Assembly (NCBI GenBank): GCA_963556195.1
Contig: OY744520.1
Location: forward strand, 153,328,107 to 153,392,106
Direction: 5' to 3'
DNA: 64,000 bases
Origin: Sepiola atlantica
Taxonomy: Eukaryota > Mollusca > Cephalopoda > Sepiida > Sepiolidae
Below the pieces are notes generated by a model that was not told the origin of the DNA, searched no databases, and was given only the letters and a program-made list of their open reading frames with translations. Both the position numbers and the translations under genes were made by a program. Shown piece after piece: positions 6,897-16,803 of the stretch. Each line of letters opens with the position of its first letter. Position 1 is the first letter of the stretch.

Positions 6897-9590
6897 GTCA
6901 GTGTCAATCAGCGGCCTAAAGTCTTTGTCATTCAGGATGCCGACGGCATGCCCGATATTGCCAGTGAGCAATTCCGACGACGCGCGGCCGTCTCGGGAGA
7001 TGCCCCCGACATCCAGGGGGAAGGTTAACTTTAAAGCTCTATAAAAACAAGGGTGGACGTAAATGGGGATCCTCCCTTCACATTTATCCCTCAGATCGTC
7101 GAGGGAGTTGTGCCCTTCTTCCACCAACGTTAGACCCAGGATCGCATCCTTTGCTGCTTCTATCATTCGCCACATGGATTTCGTGCGGCGAATTTTCGTC
7201 TTCCTGACGAACGTGATCAGCAAAGGGGCATCGGGGAAGTTGGACGGGTTGGTAGTGTCCAGACCCTGGGTCTTCGTAAGGAGCTGCAGCGGCCTGATGG
7301 CGCTTCTCTGCTGCGGCGTGAGCTCGGCAGCGGCGTGGTGCAGATCTGCTTCGCAGATGAGGTCCCCTGGCAGGAAGGGGAGCTTTCTCGTCTTCTCCTT
7401 TCTTGTAGGAGAGGGCGACGCTTTTTGTTTCTTGGCCTGTTTGGCCACATTGGGAGTTTTGGACCCCGACTCTTCCTTTCGAGACAGAGAGCGGGAACTA
7501 GCTGGGGGAGTTTTAGTGGGGGAAGGGGATTTCTGCTCAGTGGTGGGTTTAGGTTTTGGGGATTCGGGGGACTGAGCAGGAGAGATAGTCATCTCTACGG
7601 ACATTGGGGCGGGGGATTGGGGCCCAGCCTCTTTGGATTTGGTTTCGGTACGCTTTGCCACCTTTTTGTCCCGGTTGAACTTTTTGACTGTCTCTCGAGC
7701 CGGGGCCGGGCCAGCGTCACCCTCCATCTTCTCCCCTTCCGATTCGGACGATGATGTTGACGAAGGTAGTGACAGGGGAACCTCGGTTTTTCGTTTGGTG
7801 GCCGCTGCCGTGCCAGATGTTTGCTGCGGCTCCTTATCGGTGGGCATATCCTCGCTCATTGACTTAGCGGGACCCCGCATCCCTTTTACTTCAGAGGGCT
7901 GCACTTTGGAGGAGGGCTTCTGTGGTTTGTTCTTTCGGACCACTGGGGTGAAACCCTCCTCGTCTTTTTCAGTTCTAGGAGCTGCTGATGCCGCTGGACC
8001 TCCCGGGGCTGCGGCAGAAGGGGTCTTCTTGATTGGCGCCTTTTTTGGGCAGTCTTTCGCCATATGCCCCTTCTGCTCGCAGTGCCAGCAATGTGGCCTC
8101 CTGCCCTCTACGATTATAGACATCGACCAGGAGTCGCACTTGAGCAGTGGCGGTATCTTGTTGAAGCCATCCCGGTCCAAACGCATTTTAATTTTGTAGT
8201 CCCCTACCATTAGGTTATGGGGACCGCGGACCGGAATTATGGCTTCTACGTCCCCATATTGACTCATCACTGCACCTAGTTGCTCCGAGTCAATATAGCA
8301 GGGGACGCCGAGGACAGTGACTAGTGTCCTCCTCCTGCTCAAGTACTCCGGCCTGAGGATCAGATGTTTATGCCTCAGGTCGGCCCTGGCCAACTTTTCC
8401 GCTTCTTGTTCTGAGGGGAGTAGTAAGTCCCAGGTCGCGAAACCTCGACGGCAAATATATGTCGCCGGGACTTTTAGGGACCATAGAATCTCCCCTACCG
8501 TCCTGATCTGGACCCCAGCCAGCCCTTTGGTTCTGGAGTCGATGGTGACTAGCGAAACAATTCGCTTCGCTAGCCGTTCCACCGCTCCTGGCGCTGCTTT
8601 GATAACGCTACCGTCGGTTAGTTCCTTGTACTTAGACTCGAACAACCGACGGTATTCTGACGGGCTTCTTTGCGACTGGGGTCCCCACTGGTCTTTTGGT
8701 GATGGTTGGGCAGGAGTGATAGTTGCCGTCGGAGTTGTGGGTGTCTTCGACGGTGACGGCGTCTTCTGCCCGGGAGGTATCGCCCATGAATTGGGTGTCT
8801 CCGCTGGTGTTGATGAGAGGGACGGCCACTCCTTTGGAGCTGTTTCCGGCGTTGTTGCCGGCGGAGTGGCCGCCTTGGTTCCTCTCTTGCCAGCGACATC
8901 CGCTGCTCCTTTCTTCAAAACAGTGCGAGCAGCCCCCATCTTCCTCGGCCTGGACTGCCGCATGCTAGCCTTGGCCGGGCCATCTGGAGTCAGCTGCAGA
9001 ACTTCCATGCTGCTGTCTCTGCTACTGCCACGACTGCTCACAGGGCTGTGGTCGCTGCAGACACTGCTGTCGCTGCAAATGCTGCTGTCACTGCCAAAAA
9101 GTTCTTGGGTCAGGTTGCGGCATTGAGCAGAGTCCCTGTCAATGTGGGCTGGTGGCTGATCTGGGTCGGTGGCCCCTTCTTTGTGGGACTCCACCGACCG
9201 GGTCGCTCTTACTCCTGGAGGCAGGCGGCCTTTTCGCCTACTACCAGGCGGGCTGACGGTTGAAGCCCGGCGAGCGATTGGTACAGTGGGGAGTCGTTCC
9301 CACCGACCCAGATCACCTCTAGGATCTGAGCTATCCTGGGTGGAGCTGCCGGGGACAGCAGCGTGCAAGCTAACAGGGCTCCCGCCTAAGGCGGCAGACC
9401 CTGATCTACTTTCAGTGCTGGGAGCGGCACTGGCGGACGTACTGGGCACGACGCCTATGGCGGCGTGACCGTCCTGCTGTTTGAGGTCTGCTCCCTCCCC
9501 GACCTGAGACCGTCGCCTCAGTTCGGAAAAGGAGCCCGGGCTAGACAAAGACTCTGCAGCAGAGCCCGGACCACTCCTCCCCTCTTCCAT
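6894..9590 (-). CDS. ORF1 protein, U2 (gag-like, RRM-like region + CCHC knuckle)
   Basis: 898 aa, from the first ATG of the leader; an in-frame TGA lies shortly upstream. Residues 1-300 are Ser/Pro/Thr-rich and probably disordered, with a repeat SDSSICSDSSVCSDHS near 167-182. Residues ~310-495 hold a folded region with an RRM-like pattern (RRTLVTVLGVPCYID, then GDVEAIIPV). A CX2CX4HX4C zinc knuckle (CWHCEQKGHMAKDC) follows at ~500. Then come a charged low-complexity linker (~515-735) and a conserved C-terminal domain to the end. By family, ORF1 proteins bind the element RNA and form the ribonucleoprotein needed for retrotransposition. This copy is the most divergent: DGPAKASMRQ where others have DVPAQTNMRQ, the shorter type 2 linker, VQIRT where others have QIET, RTETKSK after the KKVAK stretch, and one Ser fewer in the SSTSSS run. 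Confidence 0.93.
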   Translation of the reverse strand: MEEGRSGPGSAAESLSSPGSFSELRRRSQVGEGADLKQQDGHAAIGVVPSTSASAAPSTESRSGSAALGGSPVSLHAAVPGSSTQDSSDPRGDLGRWERLPTVPIARRASTVSPPGSRRKGRLPPGVRATRSVESHKEGATDPDQPPAHIDRDSAQCRNLTQELFGSDSSICSDSSVCSDHSPVSSRGSSRDSSMEVLQLTPDGPAKASMRQSRPRKMGAARTVLKKGAADVAGKRGTKAATPPATTPETAPKEWPSLSSTPAETPNSWAIPPGQKTPSPSKTPTTPTATITPAQPSPKDQWGPQSQRSPSEYRRLFESKYKELTDGSVIKAAPGAVERLAKRIVSLVTIDSRTKGLAGVQIRTVGEILWSLKVPATYICRRGFATWDLLLPSEQEAEKLARADLRHKHLILRPEYLSRRRTLVTVLGVPCYIDSEQLGAVMSQYGDVEAIIPVRGPHNLMVGDYKIKMRLDRDGFNKIPPLLKCDSWSMSIIVEGRRPHCWHCEQKGHMAKDCPKKAPIKKTPSAAAPGGPAASAAPRTEKDEEGFTPVVRKNKPQKPSSKVQPSEVKGMRGPAKSMSEDMPTDKEPQQTSGTAAATKRKTEVPLSLPSSTSSSESEGEKMEGDAGPAPARETVKKFNRDKKVAKRTETKSKEAGPQSPAPMSVEMTISPAQSPESPKPKPTTEQKSPSPTKTPPASSRSLSRKEESGSKTPNVAKQAKKQKASPSPTRKEKTRKLPFLPGDLICEADLHHAAAELTPQQRSAIRPLQLLTKTQGLDTTNPSNFPDAPLLITFVRKTKIRRTKSMWRMIEAAKDAILGLTLVEEGHNSLDDLRDKCEGRIPIYVHPCFYRALKLTFPLDVGGISRDGRASSELLTGNIGHAVGILNDKDFRPLIDTD

Positions 9591-10661
9591 CCAACTCCCG
9601 GCTAGAGACCCGCCGATTCGGATTCAGGAAGACCGTCGCCAAAAGGTACGTAAGTCAGACCCGAAACCTGCCAGCTGCTTAAGTCAAGCCTGGGGGTTGG
9701 ACACCTGCAAGAGAAGGGAACAAAGATTAATACAATGGAACCGCCCAACAGGGGCGGCCACCCAAGAGGGGTGTGAAGAGACAAATTGCCCAACAGGGGC
9801 TAGTCTAAGGGGACAGAGAGAGTCCCCTGATGATTTAGCTTTAAACTGGGCGGGGCCCAAGTAGCTGGTCTCCTCTTAGGCAATCACAAGTGATTGCCTA
9901 AGAGTTGCCTGAAAAAATCGAAGACAAGTCAATGATTTTAACAGGCGGGAGAAAATCAATTTATTTATCCAAAAATTTGTACATAAATAATCAGATGTGG
10001 CACAAGGCCAAAAAGGGGTATGGGGGGGAAGATGGGGGTCGGGGGTCGTCCACTTGGTCTATGAATACCCTAAAAACTAGTTTCAGTCACCACAATACCA
10101 CATTCACTCTATGGATTTAAGCTACTTAAAATATCCCCAGGTGTTTCAATGAATTTTATTTACAATAGATATTTACATGTGTGATGATGGGAGTGGGAGA
10201 ACAAAAAACTAAGCCTTAAATAATCCCCCAAAAATAAATAAAAATAAAAGTGATGATAAAAATAAAGAACCAAAGAAAATGCTAATTAAGGTGTGTTAGT
10301 AAGGTACCCCCCATCCTATCTAGAGTATGAGCTGCTCGCTGTCTTCTGGTACAGACCGAAAGCAAGAGAGTAAGCTCCTAATTGGGAGTGGGCGTTTCTA
10401 TGGGGGCAAAAGAAATGGAGGGATGGGTTTGTCGGGATGTGCGGTGTCCTTCAGGATAAGAACTATTATGGCGGGTCGGGGATATAAAATAAATTAGGGA
10501 GCGGGCATCCTGAAGGAGTTCTGACACCTAAAATAAAGCTGGGGGCAAAGAGCTCATTTACGCTACTAGCTAATAGGGACTGCGCCCAAAATTTACTGGT
10601 CAGTTTTTAAGGGGATTTTTGTTTTTCGACAAAGATGCTTTAAGGTCGCTGTGTGCCATGC
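9591..10661 (-). other. U2/U3 junction: 3' UTR of U3 and leader of U2
   Basis: No gene. The leader has a 2-base deletion in the A/T run of the pyrimidine tract (9720-9724; gaacaaag for gaacaaaaag). The 3' UTR is type Y: T5 at 10604-10608 and the aaaatttgtacataaa patch near 9971. The stem-loop is at 10447-10517 and the antisense G-tract at 10015-10045. Confidence 0.75.
9873..9904. repeat. Near-palindrome, U2, centre AA
   Basis: Both 15-nt arms are unchanged from the U1 copy. Its distance to the ORF1 ATG is 2 nt shorter, because of the leader deletion. Confidence 0.9.
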
Positions 10662-13600
10662 CTAGGCAGGGAACACGAACTCGAATCTATTCCGCGTGAA
10701 CACGCATAAACTAGCGGTGTGTATCCACCTACTTTTGAAAAGTGAAGAAGGCAACCTCCTTCTATCAGATTTGATTTTGATTTTAAGCTGGTGTTTAAAA
10801 TACGAAATCAAATCATAATAAGAAGGCGGCACCCCCCCACGCCCTATCTCTAAGCGAGAAGTATACACCACGAGTCTAGCTACGGCTAAGATCGCGAGCA
10901 AAACCATACGTTTCTCCCTGGGCCACAAGGGGTCCATGTTGAAGACAACGGATGCTAAATCCAAGCACGTCACCCGATCGGGGGTGATGCGAGCCGTCAC
11001 CTCGCCGACATACGTCCAAAATTCACGAAGTTTGGAGCAGGTGAAAAAGGCATGTTCCGCCGTTTCAATTTCATCTTCCTCGCAACGTGGGCAAAAGGGG
11101 CTGATAGCCATACCAATTTTGAATCGTATGTCATTGAGGGGTAACACATTTCGAACCAATCGCCAGGTCAGAGAGAACTCAGAATTATTGAGATAGCTCC
11201 TGCCTGGCGCCCAATTCCACTGAGAGCGAGCCTCCTCCTCCGACAATCCAAGTCGCTCCCCAAGAGGATCCGAAGCGGTCCCCACCACTAACTCCCGATA
11301 GAATGTCCTTCTAGACCGGGCGAGGTCACTGGACCCCGGCAGCACTCTGAGCGCAGCTCGGCATTCGTTGAAGAACTGCGATTGACTCCTTGGCTTACGT
11401 CGGCATTCGGCCAAGTGGTCAGGGATGAGGTTAGGAAAAGCGCTTCCAACCGCAGGGCCCCACGCAGACTCCTCTGTCAAGGTTCGGCTCAGGAATGATA
11501 ACCGCTCGGCATACAAATGGCTCGCCAAGTCGGGCATTCCCAAGCCTCCCACATCAGGACGTTGAGTACAGACCTGTCTACGGACTAGCGGCTTCCCCTT
11601 TGCCCACAAAAGCGAGAAAAGGAGACGCGTTAAAACCGCTCGGCGGTCCGCAGGCAGAGGTAGTACAGCCAATCGGTAAAGGATGAGCGGAAAGACGTAC
11701 GTGACGCACGCCTCAGCCCGACCTTTAAGGGAAAGCCCCCTTCGAAGCCAAATCCTTACAGACGCTTCGACCTTAGACTGTACTTCCGACCAGTTCTTAT
11801 CAAGCTGGAGACCGGGTCCGAACCATACGCCGAGGATCCGAACCGGGCCGTCAGTCCAGTTGAAAAGGCCCGGGAGCGCAGCCGCGCCACTCCAGGCAGC
11901 CAACCTTAGGCCATTGGATTTGCTAAGGTTGACTTTGGCCCCTGTCACTTTTTCGTACCTTCTGAGTGCCTTAGTCACCGCGAGAATGTCTCGAAAGCAC
12001 GACACAAACACGGTGACATCATCGGCATACGCGGATACCCTGGCTCGCGCACCGCCAGGAAGAGCAATACCGCGTAGGGCCAGTCCAGGCTCCCCGATCC
12101 TAAGCCTGCGGAGAAAAGGCTCCAAGGCAAGGACGTAAAGCAGGGGAGACAGCGGACATCCCTGACGTACCGACCGAGAGACGGCAAAAGACTCCGATCG
12201 CATTCCATTCACTTGCACCACTGCCGTCGGCCCGCGATACAAAATGGAGATCCATCTGCGGAAGTCCGGTGTAAAACCGGAGGCCTCTAAAACAGATCCC
12301 AGGAACCGATGGTCGACCCTGTCAAAAGCTTTGGACTGATCTAAATTGATCAGCGCGGCTTCGGTGTCGTCTTCTAATCCCTCTATGATCGTGCGCATCA
12401 GATGCAAGTTGTTTTGAATCGATCTCCTCTTCACAGCATAATTCTGATCAGGTTCGACCAACTCAGCGATAACAAGCTGCAACCGATTTGCAAGAACTTT
12501 GGCCAAAATCTTTAAATCTGTGTTTAGCAGAGTTATGGGCCTGTAATCGTCTAATTCCCCACCATCTTGGCCCTTTTTCTGAAGCAATGTGATCACTCCC
12601 TTGGTGACTTGACCGGGGATGGAACCCTGTTCAAACCAGTGATTGAAAACATTGACCAGAATAGGTACGAAGATGTGCGACAGCCTCAAGAACAATTCAT
12701 AGGGCAAACCATCGAGTCCCGGCGATTTGTCGTAGCCGACCTGCTTCAGTGCAGCCAAGACCTCACACTCTGTAACGCGCCCATCACAGCTAGCCGCTCG
12801 GGCCGCCTCCAGGCGGGGCGAGCCAGCTAAATAGCTGCCAAACTCCTCGACGCGGAGTCCGGGCAGTTGGGTGAACCGTTCCATGAAATGCTCACGAAAT
12901 CCCCGGCAAATCTCCCGAGCCGACACAAGGGTGTGTCCTTCCGGGTGTTTGACTTGACGAATGAGACCGACCGAGCTGCGACGAAGTGGAGTTCTACGCT
13001 CTTGCGCGTCCACATTCACGGCTTCGTTGGACACTCTATCTAGCCTAGCTCTAACTACTTGACCCTCATACCGCACGTTAGCCGCACGTTTCAGGTCCCC
13101 CTTAGCTAGCTCTATGCCTAGGGAATCCCCCCCAGCCACCGCCCGGGCCAGCTTATTTTCTAAACGCTTTTCTGTTTCTGCCTTATTTAGGGCGAGGCGT
13201 TGGCTATATTGAACAGAAAAGCGCCTAATGCCAACTTTGGCGTTAACCCACCACTTACTCCCGGTTACCGCCCCCACTAATCCCTTTTGAAAGTTAAGAG
13301 ATAGCTGCTCCCGGAAGTCACGTATCTCCAGTAAGGAGGTATTTAACTTCCAGTAGCTAGCTACCTTGTGTGTCTTAGGGGCTAACTCCAGACTGGCCAC
13401 AAGTAACTTGTGGTCAGAATGGCCTAACCAGTGGAACGTGGGACAAGAGATATAATCTACGTTGCCTCTTCTAATTAGCAATCTATCCAAGTAAGAACTT
13501 GAATGGAAAGTGCCGCTAGCGAGCCACGTCCACATCTCCCGCCCTGGGTGATCGATACGAAATCTGTCGACCAGATCGCATTGTGCCATCAGATCAGACA

Positions 13601-14096
13601 GACTTGTCTCACACCTATCCGACCCACTAGGTCCCCCCACCTTATCTATCCTGGGATCAAGGATGGCATTCCAATCTCCCACTAGGATTAGCCGCTCCGA
13701 ACCACCGAGAAACCCCTCCAACCCCCGGAAAAAGGAAACCCTCTCACGAATGGAATTGGGCGCATAAACCGCGACGATTCGAAACATGGCACTATTCACG
13801 GCAACATCAGCCACGACCAGTCTGCCATCAGCATCCGCGTGAACAACGTTTACCCTTGCTAACAGAGTGCGTCTAACTAACAGCGAAACTCCCCGAGCAG
13901 AACGGTCACCAAAAGCTGAAAAAACATCGAAATGTTCCGACAGCAGTCGGTGATCGTCCATCGAAACATAGTGAGTTTCCTGTACCGCAGCCACATCTAA
14001 TTCAAGAGCCTTGAGATCCCCCAGTATGCGGGCTGCTTTGCTTAAGGATCTCAAGCCTCTCGCGTTCAAGCTTCCTAGTTTCAAGGTCGTAGCCAT
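10662..14096 (-). CDS. ORF2 polyprotein, U3 (type B)
   Basis: 1144 aa from the ATG at 14096, with all endonuclease and RT catalytic motifs present. It defines the type B haplotype: KALELD for KAFELD, TFHSSSYLD for TFLSSTYLD, LELAPK for LELGPK and RLENKL for RLETKL. All lie in the endonuclease or the segment just after it. It alone carries KRRSIQ where other copies have KGRSIQ (residue ~557). GRSI is a conserved RT motif in LINEs, so this Gly-to-Arg change may impair this copy (inference). Confidence 0.94.
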   Translation of the reverse strand: MATTLKLGSLNARGLRSLSKAARILGDLKALELDVAAVQETHYVSMDDHRLLSEHFDVFSAFGDRSARGVSLLVRRTLLARVNVVHADADGRLVVADVAVNSAMFRIVAVYAPNSIRERVSFFRGLEGFLGGSERLILVGDWNAILDPRIDKVGGPSGSDRCETSLSDLMAQCDLVDRFRIDHPGREMWTWLASGTFHSSSYLDRLLIRRGNVDYISCPTFHWLGHSDHKLLVASLELAPKTHKVASYWKLNTSLLEIRDFREQLSLNFQKGLVGAVTGSKWWVNAKVGIRRFSVQYSQRLALNKAETEKRLENKLARAVAGGDSLGIELAKGDLKRAANVRYEGQVVRARLDRVSNEAVNVDAQERRTPLRRSSVGLIRQVKHPEGHTLVSAREICRGFREHFMERFTQLPGLRVEEFGSYLAGSPRLEAARAASCDGRVTECEVLAALKQVGYDKSPGLDGLPYELFLRLSHIFVPILVNVFNHWFEQGSIPGQVTKGVITLLQKKGQDGGELDDYRPITLLNTDLKILAKVLANRLQLVIAELVEPDQNYAVKRRSIQNNLHLMRTIIEGLEDDTEAALINLDQSKAFDRVDHRFLGSVLEASGFTPDFRRWISILYRGPTAVVQVNGMRSESFAVSRSVRQGCPLSPLLYVLALEPFLRRLRIGEPGLALRGIALPGGARARVSAYADDVTVFVSCFRDILAVTKALRRYEKVTGAKVNLSKSNGLRLAAWSGAAALPGLFNWTDGPVRILGVWFGPGLQLDKNWSEVQSKVEASVRIWLRRGLSLKGRAEACVTYVFPLILYRLAVLPLPADRRAVLTRLLFSLLWAKGKPLVRRQVCTQRPDVGGLGMPDLASHLYAERLSFLSRTLTEESAWGPAVGSAFPNLIPDHLAECRRKPRSQSQFFNECRAALRVLPGSSDLARSRRTFYRELVVGTASDPLGERLGLSEEEARSQWNWAPGRSYLNNSEFSLTWRLVRNVLPLNDIRFKIGMAISPFCPRCEEDEIETAEHAFFTCSKLREFWTYVGEVTARITPDRVTCLDLASVVFNMDPLWPREKRMVLLAILAVARLVVYTSRLEIGRGGVPPSYYDLISYFKHQLKIKIKSDRRRLPSSLFKSRWIHTASLCVFTRNRFEFVFPA

Positions 14097-14100
14097 CGCA

Positions 14101-16803
14101 CTAGTCAGTGTCAATCAGCGGCCTAAAGTCTTTGTCAGTGAGGATGCCGACGGCATGCCCGATATTGCCAGTGAGCAATTCTGACGACGCGCGGCCGTCT
14201 CGGGAGATGCCCCCGACATCCAGGGGGAAGGTTAACTTTAACGCTCTATAAAAACAAGGGTGGACGTAAATGGGGATCCTCCCTTCGCATTTATCCCTCA
14301 GATCGTCGAGGGAGTCGTGCCCTTCTTCCACCAACGTTAGACCCAGGATCGCATCCTTTGCTGCTTCTATCATTCGCCACATGGATTTCGTGCGGCGAAT
14401 TTTCGTCTTCCTGACGAACGTGATCAGCAAAGGAGCATCGGGGAAGTTGGACGGGTTGGTAGTGTCCAGACCCTGGGTCTTCGTAAGGAGCTGCAGCGGT
14501 TTGATGGCACCTCTCTGCTGCGGCGTAAGCTCGGCAGCGGCGTGGTGCAGATCTGCATTGCAGATGAGGTCCCCTGGCAGGAAGGGGAGCTTTCTCGTCT
14601 TCTCCTTTCTTGTAGGAGAGGGCGACGCTTTTTGTTTCTTGGCCTGTTTGGCCACATTGGGAGTTTTGGACCCCGACTCTTCCTTTCGAGACAGAGAGCG
14701 GGAACTAGCTGGGGGAGTTTCAGTGGGGGAAGGGGATTTCTGCTCAGTGGTGGGTTTAGGTTTTGGGGATTCGGGGGACTGAGCAGGAGAGATAGTCATC
14801 TCTACGGACATTGGGGCGGGGGATTGGGGCCCAGCCTCTTTTGATAGTGAAACGGCACGTTTGGCCACCTTTCTGTCCCGGGTGAACTTTTTCTCTGTCT
14901 CTCGAGCCGGGGCCGGGCCAGCGTCACCCTCCATCTTCTCCCCTTCCGAGTCGGACGATGATGATGTTGACGAAGGTAGTGACAGGGGAGCCTCTGTCTT
15001 CCGTTTGGTGGCCGCTGCCGTGCCAGATGTTTGCTGCGGCTCCTTATCGGTGGGCATATCCTCGCTCATTGACTTAGCGGGACCCCGCATCCCTTTTACC
15101 TCAGAGGGCTGCACTTTGGAGGAGGGCTTCTGTGGTTTGTTCTTTCGGACCACTGGGGTGAAACCCTCCTCGTCCTTTCCGGTTTTAGGAGCTGCTGATG
15201 CCGCTGGACCTCCCGGGGCTGCGGCAGAAGGGGTTTTCTTGATTGGCGCCTTTTTTGGGCAGTCTTTCGCCATATGCCCCTTCTGCTCGCAGTGCCAGCA
15301 ATGTGGCCTCCTGCCCTCGACGATGATAGACATCGACCAGGAGTCGCACTTGAGCAGTGGCGGTATCTTGTTGAAGCCATCCCGGTCCAAACGCATTTTA
15401 ATTTTGTAGTCCCCTACCATTAGGTTATGGGGACCGCGGACCGGGATTATGGCTTCGACGTCCCCATATTGACTCATCACTGCACCTAGTTGCTCCGAGT
15501 CAATATAGCAGGGGACGCCGAGGACAGTGACTAGTGTCCTCCTCCTGCTCAAGTACTCCGGCCTGAGGATCAGATGTTTATGCCTCAGGTCGGCCCTGGC
15601 CAACTTCTCTGCTTCCTGTTCAGAGGGGAGTAAAAGGTCCCAGGTTGCGAAACCTCGACGGCAAATATATGTCGCCGGGACTTTCAGGGACCATAAAATC
15701 TCCCCTACCGTCTCGATCTGGAGCCCAGCCAGCCCTTTGGTTCTGGAGTCGATGGTGACTAGCGAAACAATTCGCTTCGCTAGCCGGTCCACCGCTCCTG
15801 GCGCTGCTTTGATAACGCTACCGTCGGTTAGTTCCTTGTACTTAGACTCGAACAGCCGACGGTATTCTGACGGGCTTCTTTGCGACTGGGGTCCCCACTG
15901 GTCTTTTGGTGATTGGGCAGGAGAGTTGGTTTGCGCCGGAGTTGTAGGTGTTACAGCCTTCGTCGGCGACGGCGTCTTCTGCCCGGGAGGTATCGCCCAT
16001 GAATTGGGTGTCTCCGCTGGTGTTGATGAGAGGGACGGCCACTCCTTTGGAGCTGTTTCCGGCGTTGTTGCCGGCGGAGTGGCCGCCTTGGTTCCTCTCT
16101 TGCCAGCGACATCCGCTGCTCCTTTCTTTGGTACAGTATGTGCCGCCCTCATCTTCCTCGGCCTGGACTGCCGCATGTTAGTCTGGGCCGGAACGTCTGG
16201 AGTCAGCTGCAGAACTTCCATGCTGCTGTCTCTGCTATTGCCGCGACTGCTCACAGGGCTGTGGTCGCTGCAGACACTGCTGTCGCTGCAAATGCTGCTG
16301 TCACTGCCAAAAAGTTCTTGGGTCAGGTTGCGGCATTGAGCAGAGTCCCTGTCAATGTGGGCTGGTGGCTGATCTGGGTCGGTGGCCCCTTCTTTGTGGG
16401 ACTCCACCGACCGGGTCGCTCTTACTCCTGGAGGCAGGCGGCCTTTTCGCCTACTACCAGGCGGGCTGACGGTTGAAGCCCGGCGAGCGATTGGTACAGT
16501 GGGGAGTCGTTCCCACCGACCCAGATCACCTCTAGGATCTGAGCTATCCTGGGTGGAGCTGCCGGGGACAGCAGCGTGCAAGCTAACAGGGCTCCCGCCT
16601 AAGGCGGCAGACCCTGATCTACTTTCAGTGCTGGGAGCGGCACTGGCGGACGTACTGGGCACGACGCCTATGGCGGCGTGACCGTCCTGCTGTTTGAGGT
16701 CTGCTCCCTCCCCGACCTGAGACCGTCGCCTCAGTTCGGAAAAGGAGCCCGGGCTAGACAAAGACTCTGCAGCAGAGCCCGGACCACTCCTCCCCTCTTC
16801 CAT
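14101..16803 (-). CDS. ORF1 protein, U3
   Basis: 900 aa, intact. It has the type 1 linker (TKAVTPTTPAQTN near 281-293), VDRL at ~338, LQIE at ~361, Gly at ~629, NADL at ~749 and RGAIKPL at ~764. The C-terminal block is the form shared by U3-U6. The stop TAG (14103-14101) is followed by TGCG and then the ORF2 ATG. Confidence 0.93.
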   Translation of the reverse strand: MEEGRSGPGSAAESLSSPGSFSELRRRSQVGEGADLKQQDGHAAIGVVPSTSASAAPSTESRSGSAALGGSPVSLHAAVPGSSTQDSSDPRGDLGRWERLPTVPIARRASTVSPPGSRRKGRLPPGVRATRSVESHKEGATDPDQPPAHIDRDSAQCRNLTQELFGSDSSICSDSSVCSDHSPVSSRGNSRDSSMEVLQLTPDVPAQTNMRQSRPRKMRAAHTVPKKGAADVAGKRGTKAATPPATTPETAPKEWPSLSSTPAETPNSWAIPPGQKTPSPTKAVTPTTPAQTNSPAQSPKDQWGPQSQRSPSEYRRLFESKYKELTDGSVIKAAPGAVDRLAKRIVSLVTIDSRTKGLAGLQIETVGEILWSLKVPATYICRRGFATWDLLLPSEQEAEKLARADLRHKHLILRPEYLSRRRTLVTVLGVPCYIDSEQLGAVMSQYGDVEAIIPVRGPHNLMVGDYKIKMRLDRDGFNKIPPLLKCDSWSMSIIVEGRRPHCWHCEQKGHMAKDCPKKAPIKKTPSAAAPGGPAASAAPKTGKDEEGFTPVVRKNKPQKPSSKVQPSEVKGMRGPAKSMSEDMPTDKEPQQTSGTAAATKRKTEAPLSLPSSTSSSSDSEGEKMEGDAGPAPARETEKKFTRDRKVAKRAVSLSKEAGPQSPAPMSVEMTISPAQSPESPKPKPTTEQKSPSPTETPPASSRSLSRKEESGSKTPNVAKQAKKQKASPSPTRKEKTRKLPFLPGDLICNADLHHAAAELTPQQRGAIKPLQLLTKTQGLDTTNPSNFPDAPLLITFVRKTKIRRTKSMWRMIEAAKDAILGLTLVEEGHDSLDDLRDKCEGRIPIYVHPCFYRALKLTFPLDVGGISRDGRASSELLTGNIGHAVGILTDKDFRPLIDTD

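Larger units (their letters stand above)
2693..9904 (-). mobile_element. LINE unit U2 (complete)
   Basis: Complete unit, 7212 bp by the palindrome convention. Both ORFs are open. Its ORF1 is the most divergent of the set. ORF2 is the common type A. The 3' UTR is type X (long A-tract after ORF2, AT-rich patch reading aataatatac on the plus strand). Its ORF1 3' end and ORF2 5' end match U8/U9 more closely than its direct neighbour U3. Confidence 0.93.

Noticed and set aside
6890..6907. Upstream TTG as the start of ORF2, giving 1150 codons and overlap with ORF1
   Set aside because: An ATG in good context lies six codons downstream, at the start of the recognisable endonuclease sequence. An AUG start is expected in a eukaryotic element.
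7063..9468. Chain of plus-strand open frames (about 170, 188, 269 and 99 codons) antisense to ORF1, present in every unit
   Set aside because: They overlap ORF1 completely, show no recognisable domain, and shift in length and frame with ORF1 indels. Their presence in all units follows from near-identity of the units. They are shadows of ORF1 base composition.
9905..10120. 71-codon plus-strand open frame in the UTR spacer
   Set aside because: It is absent from type X spacers and low in complexity, running through the AT-rich patch and the G-rich tract. There is no coding evidence.
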